From Neobacillus sp. PS3-34 (GTDB lineage Bacteria; Bacillota; Bacilli; Bacillales; Cytobacillaceae), in the NCBI RefSeq assembly GCF_030915465.1, contig NZ_CP133267.1, forward strand, positions 496,001 to 560,000: DNA of 64,000 nucleotides. The letters are read 5' to 3'. Below are positions 19,204 through 27,616 of the stretch, in pieces. Under the pieces are notes generated by a model. That model searched no databases. It was not told the origin of the DNA and saw only the letters and a list, made by a program, of their open reading frames with translations. Position numbers and translations under genes: made by a program. Position 1 is the first letter of the stretch. The number at the start of each line of letters is the position of its first letter.

Positions 19204-19438
19204 AAGGCTGTTTTCGTATACTTTGTTGCTATTTAAAGAGTAGTTAATTTCCACTCCAGGATGCTCGCTTTCCGCGGGGCGGGCGGTGAGCCTCCTCGGC
19301 GCACAGCGCCTGCGGGGTCTCACCTGTCCCGCTGCTCCCGCAGGAGTCTCGCACCTTCCGTTCCAATCAACTTCTTTTTTCAACGATTTGCTTTTAACAA
19401 CCTATTTACAAAACAACAATCTATTAGAAAACAGCCTT
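19204..19438. mobile_element. MITE-like GC-rich element with 11-bp terminal repeats
   Basis: AAGGCTGTTTT at 19204-19214 is the perfect inverse of AAAACAGCCTT at 19428-19438. GTTA flanks both ends (19200-19203 and 19439-19442), a possible target duplication. The core (about 19255-19365) is far richer in GC than its surroundings, with TTTCCGCGGGG and CTCCCGCAGGAGTC; I recall this core as a dispersed element in many Bacillaceae. It encodes no credible protein, so it would depend on another element's transposase. Confidence 0.7.
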
Positions 19439-19468
19439 GTTAAAAGATAATATTGATTTTTAAGACAT

Positions 19469-19502
19469 AAAAAATAAGACCATATTATTTCTAGGGTCTT
19501 AT
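19469..19502 (-). terminator. Terminator of the lipoprotein gene
   Basis: On the minus strand TAAGACCC (19502-19495) pairs with GGTCTTA (19482-19476), followed by TTTTTTATG. It lies about 80 bp downstream of the stop at 19579. Confidence 0.65.
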
Positions 19503-19578
19503 CAAATAACTGAATAAAAATGGTTTTTTACCACCATTTTATGTTTTTAAACAGGCTTATAAATCGAGTGGTTTTCCA

Positions 19579-20016
19579 CTACTTAATGTCGATATTACCT
19601 ACATACTCAGCACTTCCACTGTCTGTGTAAAGGTCCACTTCAATTAAATATTCACCTTTTTCTTTTGGAAAATTGAAGTTGCGATTTTTATCAAGTTCCA
19701 ATTTTACCTTCTTATCCTGCTGCCATACCCAAATACTTATTTCTTCAACTCTATAATCTTCACTATCAAATTCTATATAATCTCGTTGACCAGAATTAAC
19801 ACTCATTTGTTTTTGTTTCCTTGCTAATGATAGAATATCTTTCGTTTCTTTCTTGTATTGTTTATCAGATTGCCAATTTATATTTGCTTCTTTCAATTGG
19901 ATACTGCTAGCAGAGAGTGTAACACTGGGAGGTGTAAAATCATAATTCTCTCCAATGCACCCTGATAATGAAAAGGCAGAAATCAATCCAACCACTAAGC
20001 ATAAAAAACTTTGCAT
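19579..20016 (-). CDS. Lipoprotein of unknown function
   Basis: A 145-residue exported lipoprotein. The signal peptide is MQSFLCLVVGLISAFSLSGC, with lipobox LSGC and the acylated cysteine at residue 20. The mature part is polar and beta-rich (NINWQSDKQYKKETKD, then KGEYLIEVDLYTD); the latter resembles the end of small Ig-like domains. I do not recognise a family. A strong RBS (GGAGGAG) lies seven bases before the ATG. It stands between the MITE-like element and the sedolisin gene and has its own terminator. Confidence 0.75.
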   Translation of the reverse strand: MQSFLCLVVGLISAFSLSGCIGENYDFTPPSVTLSASSIQLKEANINWQSDKQYKKETKDILSLARKQKQMSVNSGQRDYIEFDSEDYRVEEISIWVWQQDKKVKLELDKNRNFNFPKEKGEYLIEVDLYTDSGSAEYVGNIDIK

Positions 20017-20189
20017 ACCTTAACTCCTCCACAATTAACGAGAGTTTCTTTGTTATACAACCACTCAGAATTATATTCCATATAAAGGAATTCCATGCAG
20101 ACCATTATAATTCCTTCTAAAACTCTGCTTCGTTAGTTTAGTAAAAAAAGGCATTCGCCATAAAATGAAACAACATAATATTTTTATAA

Positions 20190-20225
20190 ATAAACGACGG
20201 CCCCCATTACATGAAGGCCGTTGTT
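20190..20225 (-). terminator. Terminator of the sedolisin gene
   Basis: AACGACGGCC at 20193-20202 pairs with GGCCGTTGTT at 20216-20225 (one G-T pair). It lies 12 bp past the stop of the minus-strand gene, and the region beyond is T-rich on either strand, so it could work both ways. Confidence 0.6.
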
Positions 20226-20236
20226 TTATTTCTATT

Positions 20237-22426
20237 CTATTGCACTTTCAAGCTCACATCATCCACAAAGAAATCAGTTGGGTTGCTGCTGTCATTTGTG
20301 CCTTTGAAGGCAATTTGAACAGTTTGCCCTTTGTAATTCAAGAGGCTGTAGCTGCGCTGCACCCAGCCTGTAGCTGTGCCATCATTGAGTGTTAACAATG
20401 TAGATAACGCTGAGCCGCTTGTATTTCTAACCTGTGCATAAAGGTAATCATAGGCATGGCTCGTTTCTGTCGTTGATACATAAGTCCAGAAAGTAAGTGT
20501 TGCACTCGTTGCTGTAGATGGAATGGTAACAGTTTGATAGATTGTATCGGTACTACTGTTATAGCCATTTAGATATGCAGAGCTACTGCCAGTATGCGGA
20601 CGGGAAGTATCAATTAACTGATAACCGCCAGTGCTTGATTCTGTCCATGGCGATTGACCGCTTTCAAACCCGCCATTGGTGATCAGCTCTGTAACGGTAC
20701 CACCGCCGCCAGAACCTCCAGAAGATCCGTTAATATCGCGAACCAGGTTATATGCATCAGGTGTTCCGATACCAGAAGCCATATCATAGCCAGCTGTTGC
20801 CGGATAGTACAAGTTGTTTCCACTTGTTACGTCATGATACGCAGGATATGTTTGCGTAGTATTAAACATTTTGTAAAGCGTTGGGTTCGCCTGGCCAAGG
20901 TTACCCTTGCCATTTGCAGCCGCGTACTGATTATTGAGTGCCGCGATACCAGCCCATAATGGTGCAGCAGCCGATGTTCCCCCTACTACTGTCCATGCGC
21001 CCTGACTGTAGATGGAATAACCAGTGCTTGGGTCAGCATCTGCTGAAACGTCAGGAACCTGGCGTTTGCCATTTGAATAGCTATTTTGTACACCAGTGCC
21101 AGATTGGAATGAAGGCATAGCATATAGCGTAGACAAACCGCCACCACCGCCTGTCTTATTTGAGCTGTTAGCCCAAATAGACTCTGAGCTGTAAGATGAA
21201 CCACTTAGATTCAAGTGTGTTCCGCCAACACCTGTGACATATGGGTCATTTGCCGGGCTGTCAACCTCAAGGGTAGAACCACCGGAATCATATGCACCAT
21301 TATCTCCAGACGCTGCAAAAATACTTTGTCCTTGTGTAGCATATTGCTGGAAGATGGTATGAAGGCTGTTCATGCTAGCGGTAGAAGCGTGCTGTTCGCC
21401 AATTCCCCAGCTGACAGAAATTGATTTCGCTTTATTTTCAGTAGCAATTTTTTGATAAGTATCAATTAAGCCTTGTCCCGTGTTCGGTCCTTCATATACG
21501 ATTACTTGCGCCTTAGGAGCGATGGCATTGATAACCTCGATATCTAATTCTACCTCTACTTGCCCTTCGCAGGCAGCACCATTAAAACCATCAATATAAA
21601 CATTGGTTGGTGCAGGGCTTCCAAGGCCATAGTAGTTGCTGTAGTTCGTGACGTTAGAAGCGACATATCCGTCAAGCTCCATTACGGCTACAGTTTGGCC
21701 AGATCCTGTATAACCGGCACTTGCCAGCGGGCTGACATTATACGCCCCCTTTAATTCAGCCGGTGTATAGCCGCCAGATGGGCCACTGCCCACTCTTGGT
21801 TCAACTGCTGCAGGCTTGTTACTCACTTGTGGTGACGGTTTCCTGATTTGTGGATGTGTATAGCGTGATTCGTTATCCAGGCCTTCCACATCTGTGATTA
21901 CTCCGGCAAATTCTGCAGGAATCTCAGGTGCCTTGTCATTTGCAAAATAAGCTTGTCCATTTGAGTTTTTATAGTTATTAATCGTTACACTAAATGCATC
22001 TTCCATCTGTCCTGTTGTTCCACTGACAGTGATAAACGCATTATTGGAAGAAATAGTTTCAACTTTAAAACCTTGGCTTTTTAAATAGTCCTTAACATTG
22101 GCAACCGTTTCATCGGTTGGTCCGAATTGCTGCTTAAATTCTTCAGGTGTTAGAAAATGCTTGTAGTTAGGGGATGAGGGGTCATTGAGACTAGCGATAA
22201 AACTGTCAAGCTGATCGCTATTTCTTAATTTCAGCGCGATTGTTAAGGAACTCTTTGTGCTGCGGCTGGTGTGATCAATCAGCTTGCCGTGTTTTGCGGC
22301 GATTGGTGCTGCTCCATTCAGTTGAACATGGCTGGGTGCTGCTGCAAAGCTTGAGCCTCCAGACGAAAACAACGTAAAACTTAAAAGCGAAGCAACTGCC
22401 GGCATTAATAATTTTCTTCTTTTCAT
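20237..22426 (-). CDS. Secreted S53 (sedolisin/kumamolisin) peptidase with C-terminal domain
   Basis: A 729-residue exported protease. Signal peptide: about residues 1-29. Residues 35-180 are the pro-kumamolisin domain (HFLTPEEFKQQFGPTDE). The catalytic domain has E291 and D295 in EVELDIE, D375 in the oxyanion site (ASGDNG) and the nucleophile S485 in VGGTSAAAPLWAGI; DMASGIGTPDAYNL near 548-561 is the calcium site. A glycine linker (567-576) leads to a jelly-roll, carbohydrate-binding-like domain (about 580-729). Sedolisins usually work at acid pH. The gene is directly downstream of a cyclic-di-GMP-I riboswitch, which is the main regulatory sign. Confidence 0.95.
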   Translation of the reverse strand: MKRRKLLMPAVASLLSFTLFSSGGSSFAAAPSHVQLNGAAPIAAKHGKLIDHTSRSTKSSLTIALKLRNSDQLDSFIASLNDPSSPNYKHFLTPEEFKQQFGPTDETVANVKDYLKSQGFKVETISSNNAFITVSGTTGQMEDAFSVTINNYKNSNGQAYFANDKAPEIPAEFAGVITDVEGLDNESRYTHPQIRKPSPQVSNKPAAVEPRVGSGPSGGYTPAELKGAYNVSPLASAGYTGSGQTVAVMELDGYVASNVTNYSNYYGLGSPAPTNVYIDGFNGAACEGQVEVELDIEVINAIAPKAQVIVYEGPNTGQGLIDTYQKIATENKAKSISVSWGIGEQHASTASMNSLHTIFQQYATQGQSIFAASGDNGAYDSGGSTLEVDSPANDPYVTGVGGTHLNLSGSSYSSESIWANSSNKTGGGGGLSTLYAMPSFQSGTGVQNSYSNGKRQVPDVSADADPSTGYSIYSQGAWTVVGGTSAAAPLWAGIAALNNQYAAANGKGNLGQANPTLYKMFNTTQTYPAYHDVTSGNNLYYPATAGYDMASGIGTPDAYNLVRDINGSSGGSGGGGTVTELITNGGFESGQSPWTESSTGGYQLIDTSRPHTGSSSAYLNGYNSSTDTIYQTVTIPSTATSATLTFWTYVSTTETSHAYDYLYAQVRNTSGSALSTLLTLNDGTATGWVQRSYSLLNYKGQTVQIAFKGTNDSSNPTDFFVDDVSLKVQ

Positions 22427-22449
22427 CCTTTCACCTCTCCAATTTCCCC

Positions 22450-22590
22450 AAATAAAAAATCCTACCCACCATGGCAGAATTCAAGTACCATTTGTGGCGG
22501 CCGACTACCCTGGAGTTGGTTTCTTAACGTCAATTCTTTAGGCTCGTGGCTTTGCGTCACCATCTTTCAATGGTTTTGCCTTTTTCATTT
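22450..22590 (-). promoter_or_regulatory. Cyclic-di-GMP-I (GEMM) riboswitch before the sedolisin gene
   Basis: On the minus strand the hallmark GACGCAAAGCC lies at 22558-22548. Just before it is GGCAAAACCAT, TGAAAG and ATGGT (22580-22559), the P2 stem with its GAAA tetraloop, and just after it ACGAGCCTAA. GGGTAGTCGGC follows near 22510, the tetraloop-receptor side. A terminator comes next: CCACAAATGG pairs with CCATGGTGG, then GGATTTTTTATTT, ending about 25 bp before the protease start. This is a transcription-termination platform; whether c-di-GMP turns the gene on or off cannot be read with certainty. Confidence 0.88.
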
Positions 22591-22608
22591 GGAATAATAT
22601 GTTTGTTC

Positions 22609-22628
22609 ACCTAATATTTTACTTAGGT
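22609..22628. other. 6-bp inverted repeat before the riboswitch
   Basis: ACCTAA (22609-22614) and TTAGGT (22623-22628) are perfect inverses with an 8-nt gap, in the likely promoter region of the sedolisin transcript. It might be an operator. Nothing else stands out in 22591-22813. Confidence 0.3.
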
Positions 22629-22813
22629 AAAGCGATACCGTATATAAGTCTTTTTGCATATTTATGATGAGAATTTGATGAGAAAACACACCTTTTGTTG
22701 TAAAAAATCGAAAAGTAGAATGGGCGCTATCGTTTAAAATCCAAACCTACTATTCTCTAAAACTATCTATTTTACCATCTCTGATTTTGTCTTCATCCAT
22801 TTTTACCATTCGT

Positions 22814-23380
22814 TTAAATCCCCTGCTTCTGGCAAAAAATCGTCTGCCTGCCTTCCTGCTCGTTTTCCTCAAAAAAGAGAATCTTCCAATCCCGAAATTC
22901 GGATAGCAATTCATTGGACTCAAGTTTGTATTGACTGGATACTCTTTGATGTTCGGCATTTGGAGATTTATAGTAGGTTTCCATAAAGAAAAAACCGTTC
23001 TGCTTTACGAGCTCTTTTACATAAGGGATGATGGATCTTTCCAGATAATAGGTATTCATCACAAAATCAAATGAATGCTTTTTCAATGGCAGGCTTGTAA
23101 TCTTGGTTAAATCACCTATCATAGTGGTCACCATTAGGCCCTGCTTTACCGCCATTTCCTGGACATAATCTGCCGCAACTTCTGATATATCCACCGCCAT
23201 CACTTCATATCCCAGCTGGGCCAGGAACAGGCTGTTTCCTCCGAGACCGCAAGCAATATCAAGTGCCGTTCCCCCTTGCATGTATGGGGATAAATTCTTA
23301 AGCCTTTCATTGGGTACAGGCTCTCTAAGTTCATCCAGCCTCTCTTTATGCTTTCGATTCCATTTTTCTCGATGATCCAT
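22814..23380 (-). CDS. Class I SAM-dependent methyltransferase
   Basis: A 188-residue Rossmann-fold methyltransferase. The SAM-binding motif I is ALDIACGLGGNSLFLAQLG (about residues 39-57), with VMAVDIS as motif II; a later strand reads SFDFVMNTYYLERS. This is the TehB/thiopurine-methyltransferase-like size class; the substrate is unknown. RBS GGGGTG lies before the ATG at 23380. It is divergent from the exported protein gene at 23648 and has no clear operon partner. Confidence 0.85.
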   Translation of the reverse strand: MDHREKWNRKHKERLDELREPVPNERLKNLSPYMQGGTALDIACGLGGNSLFLAQLGYEVMAVDISEVAADYVQEMAVKQGLMVTTMIGDLTKITSLPLKKHSFDFVMNTYYLERSIIPYVKELVKQNGFFFMETYYKSPNAEHQRVSSQYKLESNELLSEFRDWKILFFEENEQEGRQTIFCQKQGI

Positions 23381-23647
23381 TTTCGCACCCCATTTATCTT
23401 TTTTTAAGTCGTATCATTTCACACCAGATTAGCGTTCCTCGCCATTCTTATAAAATTAACCCTACCAAAAGTCTTCGATAATTACACCTGCTAAATTGTT
23501 ACGGACCATGACCTCAAGGAAAGCGATTCTTGCCAAATGTAATCGAACTTTTACAAATATCTAACACACAACTTACAACTCCTTAATAACTCTTATGTAA
23601 GTTAAAAAAGACTACTAGGAAATACATTAGATTGAGGAGGATGGAGA

Positions 23648-24595
23648 ATGAAAAAAGTAATTTTCGCCATAGCGGCGGCACTTACCATTGGTACTGTATC
23701 AACTGCGTTTGCCTACCCTGATGCTTTTAATTCCGGGAAAGAAGGGAAAGAAATGGCAGGGAAATTCCAACAGCTTTCCCGGGATAATGTGTGGGAGCAA
23801 ACAGAAAAAGTTGATCTGCAATTTAAAACCTATCATCCACAAGGAATGACGAAGGTCGGAGACTTATACTACATGTCTTCTGTAGAAATCATTGAAAAAC
23901 CGGTAAAATACGACCAGCCTCATGATGGTTATGACCGCTCACCTGGTAAAGGCATTGGCCATCTTTTTGTTTTTAATAAGGAAGGGAAACTTTTAAAGGA
24001 TATCAAGCTTGGTGAAGGCAGTATATACCATCCTGGTGGAATTGCCTATGATGGTGAATCGATCTGGGTTCCCGCTGCAGAGTACCGCCCAAACAGCAAA
24101 TCAATCATTTATAAAGTTGATCCACAAACGATGAAATCCGAGGAAGTGTTCCGCACGAATGACCATATTGGAGGGGTACTTCGTGATGGAAAACACGGGA
24201 ATCTAAAAGCTGTAAGCTGGGGTTCGAGAACCTTTTATGAGTTTAATGAAAAAGGAAAAGTACTCCGCAAATCAACGAATCCGAGCCACTTTATCGACTA
24301 TCAGGACTGCGAGAGTGCAGGAAAAGAAAGCATGATTTGCAGCGGTATTACTGAATTGCCACAGCAAAGTTCTTCTACTGCTAAATATGAATTGGGCGGA
24401 TTAGCCTTGTTGGATATGAAAAAAATGAATATGGTTCACGAATTGCCTATTACTCTATTTTCGCCTCAGGGACATGTTGTAACACGAGATCCAGTATTTC
24501 TTGAAAATACGAAACTGGGAATTAAAATGTACGCTGTTCCCGATGATGATCAATCCTCAATGCTGGTATATGAAACAAAAGCCACTAAAAAATAA
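23648..24595 (+). CDS. Secreted protein of unknown function (DUF6454-like)
   Basis: A 315-residue exported protein with signal peptide MKKVIFAIAAALTIGTVSTA and a probable cleavage after AFA (about residue 22). The mature part has repeated short strands of the kind seen in beta-propellers: YHPQGMTKVGDLYYMSS, then IYHPGGIAYDGESIWVPAAE. I believe it matches the family listed as DUF6454, of no known function. A very strong RBS (GAGGAGGATGGAG) precedes the ATG. An 8-bp inverted repeat, AACTTACA and TGTAAGTT, lies upstream at 23571-23604 and could be an operator. The next gene follows in the same direction after 82 bp. Confidence 0.75.
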   Translation: MKKVIFAIAAALTIGTVSTAFAYPDAFNSGKEGKEMAGKFQQLSRDNVWEQTEKVDLQFKTYHPQGMTKVGDLYYMSSVEIIEKPVKYDQPHDGYDRSPGKGIGHLFVFNKEGKLLKDIKLGEGSIYHPGGIAYDGESIWVPAAEYRPNSKSIIYKVDPQTMKSEEVFRTNDHIGGVLRDGKHGNLKAVSWGSRTFYEFNEKGKVLRKSTNPSHFIDYQDCESAGKESMICSGITELPQQSSSTAKYELGGLALLDMKKMNMVHELPITLFSPQGHVVTRDPVFLENTKLGIKMYAVPDDDQSSMLVYETKATKK

Positions 24596-24677
24596 TTTTT
24601 CAAATAGAATAATTTAATCCAAACAAGACACCATAAGTCAGGATGGATTTATTTACTCTATTAATAGGAGGATAACA

Positions 24678-25808
24678 ATGAAATTTTTGAAAAAAAGATT
24701 ATTTTGGGTACTAGCAATTGTTTTGTGCTCGATAACTTTTACAACAGCTTATGCAACAAATGGGACCACACAAGAACCTCCAACTATTAGTACGTTAAAG
24801 CATGATGAACCCACTTCTACAAGAATTAAGCAGCTTGAAGATATCGCCATGTACTATTATTGGCATGGTGGTGACATTAAAAAAGCTGAAACAGAAATAT
24901 TTAAGGGTATTACCTTAAAGGGTAAATTTGATGTTGTTGAAAATGCATTTATTCAAGCAGCATTACTTGATCCCCATAACATTGATCTGAAATTTTCATT
25001 AGCGTCCACACAAATCATACAAAAAAAGCTTCCGGAAGCTTTTCAAACGTACAAACAAATATTAAATTTAGAGCCAAATCATTTCAATACAAACCTAGTC
25101 TATGGAGTTTACTCACGTATAAATGGAGACGAACGTACGTATAATCGTTCCATTTCAAAGCTAAAAAGGATAAATGCTAAAAAGGCAAATGAATTTGTTC
25201 AAAAAATTAATAGAACAGAAGATATAATGAAAGAAAAATTTAATGTTGAAGTCCCTGCAAACTTACCTCAAAAAGATCATGCCATTGTAATTTTGGGTTA
25301 CGCTCTCGCAGATGATGGCTCCATGCAGCCAACACTCATTGAACGTTTAAAAGCAGGTCTTGCGATTGCTAAAAAATACCCAAATTCGAAAATTATTGTA
25401 TCGGGTGGAGTTCCTAAACAAGGTGTTACAGAAGCCGATGCAATGAGCAAGTGGTTGATCTCTCAAGGAATTGAAAAAGATAGAATCCTTCTTGAAAATA
25501 ATTCTACTGATACTGTTGAAAATGGCCTTTTTACAACCGCTATTCTTGAAAAAGAGAACTTAAAAGACGTTACACTTGTTACAAGTGCCAGCCATATGAG
25601 AAGAGCATTAACTGTTTTTAAAGAAGCCAGTGACTTTTATGATAAAATGAATGGCAAAAAGTCAGGCAGAAACTTTACAAACATGGTCTATTTGGATTTC
25701 CCTTCCTTAGCAGAAGCCCAAAAAGTACCGAATGATGAAAAGCTCGTGATTTATCGCGACCTATTTAGAACCTCAGGTATCTGGCAATATCCTGGTCTTC
25801 AAAGATAA
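24678..25808 (+). CDS. Exported TPR and YdcF/DUF218-domain protein
   Basis: A 376-residue protein with an N-terminal signal or anchor (residues 7-25), a TPR-like helical region (about 85-160, ALLDPHNIDLKFSLAS and LEPNHFNTNLVYGVYSR) and a C-terminal DUF218 domain (from about 200). The DUF218 pattern is complete: AIVILGYALADDGSM, then KIIVSGGVPKQGVTEADAMS and ENNSTDTVENG. Such proteins (SanA, YdcF) act at the cell envelope; the chemistry is not settled. RBS AGGAGG precedes the ATG. It may be cotranscribed with the exported gene upstream. Confidence 0.85.
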   Translation: MKFLKKRLFWVLAIVLCSITFTTAYATNGTTQEPPTISTLKHDEPTSTRIKQLEDIAMYYYWHGGDIKKAETEIFKGITLKGKFDVVENAFIQAALLDPHNIDLKFSLASTQIIQKKLPEAFQTYKQILNLEPNHFNTNLVYGVYSRINGDERTYNRSISKLKRINAKKANEFVQKINRTEDIMKEKFNVEVPANLPQKDHAIVILGYALADDGSMQPTLIERLKAGLAIAKKYPNSKIIVSGGVPKQGVTEADAMSKWLISQGIEKDRILLENNSTDTVENGLFTTAILEKENLKDVTLVTSASHMRRALTVFKEASDFYDKMNGKKSGRNFTNMVYLDFPSLAEAQKVPNDEKLVIYRDLFRTSGIWQYPGLQR

Positions 25809-25815
25809 AAATGTA

Positions 25816-25857
25816 CAAACAAAAACAGTTCGTTTTATTGAACTGTTTTTTGTTTGT
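25816..25857 (+). terminator. Terminator of the YdcF-like gene
   Basis: ACAAACAAAAACAGTTC pairs with GAACTGTTTTTTGTTTGT around a short loop at 25831-25839, starting just after the stop. Confidence 0.85.
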
Positions 25858-25888
25858 AATAAGATATTGTTGTCACGATAATCAAATG

Positions 25889-26719
25889 TCACTTGCTCAC
25901 CATTGTTCTCGTATTTTTAACTGTTTTGCGATTCATTGATACTTGTGATGATGAGCGTTTTTTTAGGAAGGAATAAAGATTTCCGATACACAACCCTATA
26001 AACAAATACATTAATCCCCCGAAAATCCCGTAGATCAACGCCCCTGCTGCTGAAGTGAGGATACCAAATAGGACTTGATCTTTATCTTTAGCTGGGGAAG
26101 TAGGCGGATCCGTAAGCATAAAAAAGCCAAAGAAAAGAGTAGCGTTTATAAATGGCGGCCGGAGTGCGTCCACCTCATCTCCTATATTGAAATGCCCCAT
26201 TAGGAGCAAAAGTAAGAAAGAAGTGCCCATAAACGCAAAAACCTGAGGGAACTTGTTTACACGATTTGTGACCAAATATCCTCCAACTAAAAGAAACAAA
26301 ATGGTCCAAGCAGGAAGATCTCCAAAAGCCCCCCACCAGCTTTGACCCGTATGAAAGAACGGAACGGATAAAAGTAAACCAAAAGCCGCTGGATTAAAGA
26401 TCGGCTTTTTCTTATATACCAAAAGATGCTTGGACAAAATCGCAATAGCAGCTGTTGCCGCAATGATCCCAAATGAGGTTGTTGTACTTAAGATTAGGGA
26501 AATGATGAACCCTGTAATAAGGGCACCGTCCGGCATGCTCCATTTTCTTTTTTTAACAACATTACAAAGAATGTCCACCATGATTGAAACGATAACCGCG
26601 GCAACGCCATTAATAATTCCCTTTATATCTTTGGACTCGATTGATGCGATAAGGAGATAAGTTATCAAAACCATTCCCACATAGCCCTTTGGTGTTTTAA
26701 GCCATTTCTTTACTGTCAT
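25889..26719 (-). CDS. RnfD/NqrB-like membrane protein
   Basis: A 276-residue protein with about eight to nine hydrophobic segments. It resembles RnfD and NqrB: KWSMPDGALITGFIISLIL in the first half, IFNPAAFGLLLS in the middle and FMLTDPPTSPAKDKDQ near residue 205-220, all typical of this family. The canonical SGAT flavinylation motif of RnfD is not seen; the nearest sequence is INATLFF. Its start is one base after the ApbE stop, so the three genes 27617-28063, 26720-27607 and this one form one operon. Likely role: carry electrons across the membrane to or from the flavoprotein encoded first. Confidence 0.85.
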   Translation of the reverse strand: MTVKKWLKTPKGYVGMVLITYLLIASIESKDIKGIINGVAAVIVSIMVDILCNVVKKRKWSMPDGALITGFIISLILSTTTSFGIIAATAAIAILSKHLLVYKKKPIFNPAAFGLLLSVPFFHTGQSWWGAFGDLPAWTILFLLVGGYLVTNRVNKFPQVFAFMGTSFLLLLLMGHFNIGDEVDALRPPFINATLFFGFFMLTDPPTSPAKDKDQVLFGILTSAAGALIYGIFGGLMYLFIGLCIGNLYSFLKKRSSSQVSMNRKTVKNTRTMVSK

Positions 26720-27607
26720 TTATTTTCCTCCAACTCTAAGAACTTCTAACCCGGATGTGATTAAAAGTCCCATTAGACCAATGTTTTCAATTAATTGCGT
26801 TCCTCTTTCATGACCAAGCAAAAAAGCTGCTGTCGAAAAGGCATCGGCCATCATGGCGAAAGGCGCAATGATGCTGCAGCTGACCCAATCATTTGGCGAA
26901 TGCCCCGTTTTAGGATTAATGATGTGATGCATACCGGGGAGTTTAGAATGCCTGCGCTCATAACTTCCAGAGGTGCAAATGGCTTCATTAGATAGCTCGA
27001 CTACGTGAATGATTTTATCTTTTTTCTTGGGATGCTGAATGCCTATCTTCCAAGGGAATCCATCCCTATCCACTCCCCCAGCAAACAGATCTCCACCAGC
27101 ATTAACAAGAAACCCATCAAAGTCCTTCAACTCCTGAGCTGCCAAATCGATCGCAAACCCTTTCGCAACCGCTCCTAAATCAACTACAAGAGGCTTTTTC
27201 AAAAATAATGTTCGGTCTTGTTCATCTAAAATAATATCCCGAAACGTGACGGAGTCAGCAGATGGGTTTTCACTGATTTCTCCTGTTAAATAATGACGAT
27301 TATATCCTTGCTGCTCCATGACTTTACCAATCGCAGGGTCAAATTCACCATCCGTTATTTTGGCGATTTCCAAAGCGAACTTCAGTGGCTCAAATAAAAA
27401 AGGGCTTATCTGAATTGGATTATCAATGATTCGACAGGCGTTCATTAATTCACTGTCAGGGCTAAAACGGCTGCAAGTCTGTTCTACTTTTCGGAATGCC
27501 TCAAAAGCCCGCTCCATTTTTGCCTCAGCCTCTTCTGTTGACATTGTTTCGCGAATGACTACCTGTATCTCTACAACTGAATCCATAAATAATTTCGTTT
27601 TTTTCAT
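26720..27607 (-). CDS. apbE: ApbE family FAD:protein FMN transferase
   Basis: A 295-residue enzyme that attaches FMN to Ser or Thr of target proteins, using FAD and magnesium. Family motifs: FSPDSELMNA near the start, VDLGAVAKGFAIDLAAQEL (central), NAGGDLFAGG, HHIINPKTGHSP and DAFSTAAFLLG. No signal peptide is visible, so it should work in the cytoplasm or before export of its target. Its neighbours are a probable target (the FMN-binding protein before it) and an RnfD-like protein after it, in one operon. Confidence 0.93.
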   Translation of the reverse strand: MKKTKLFMDSVVEIQVVIRETMSTEEAEAKMERAFEAFRKVEQTCSRFSPDSELMNACRIIDNPIQISPFLFEPLKFALEIAKITDGEFDPAIGKVMEQQGYNRHYLTGEISENPSADSVTFRDIILDEQDRTLFLKKPLVVDLGAVAKGFAIDLAAQELKDFDGFLVNAGGDLFAGGVDRDGFPWKIGIQHPKKKDKIIHVVELSNEAICTSGSYERRHSKLPGMHHIINPKTGHSPNDWVSCSIIAPFAMMADAFSTAAFLLGHERGTQLIENIGLMGLLITSGLEVLRVGGK

Positions 27608-27616
27608 ACGTTCCCC

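Noticed and set aside
19201..19443. Short frames on both strands in the MITE-like element
   Set aside because: They follow from the GC-rich core, are rich in Arg, Ala and Pro, and match no gene.
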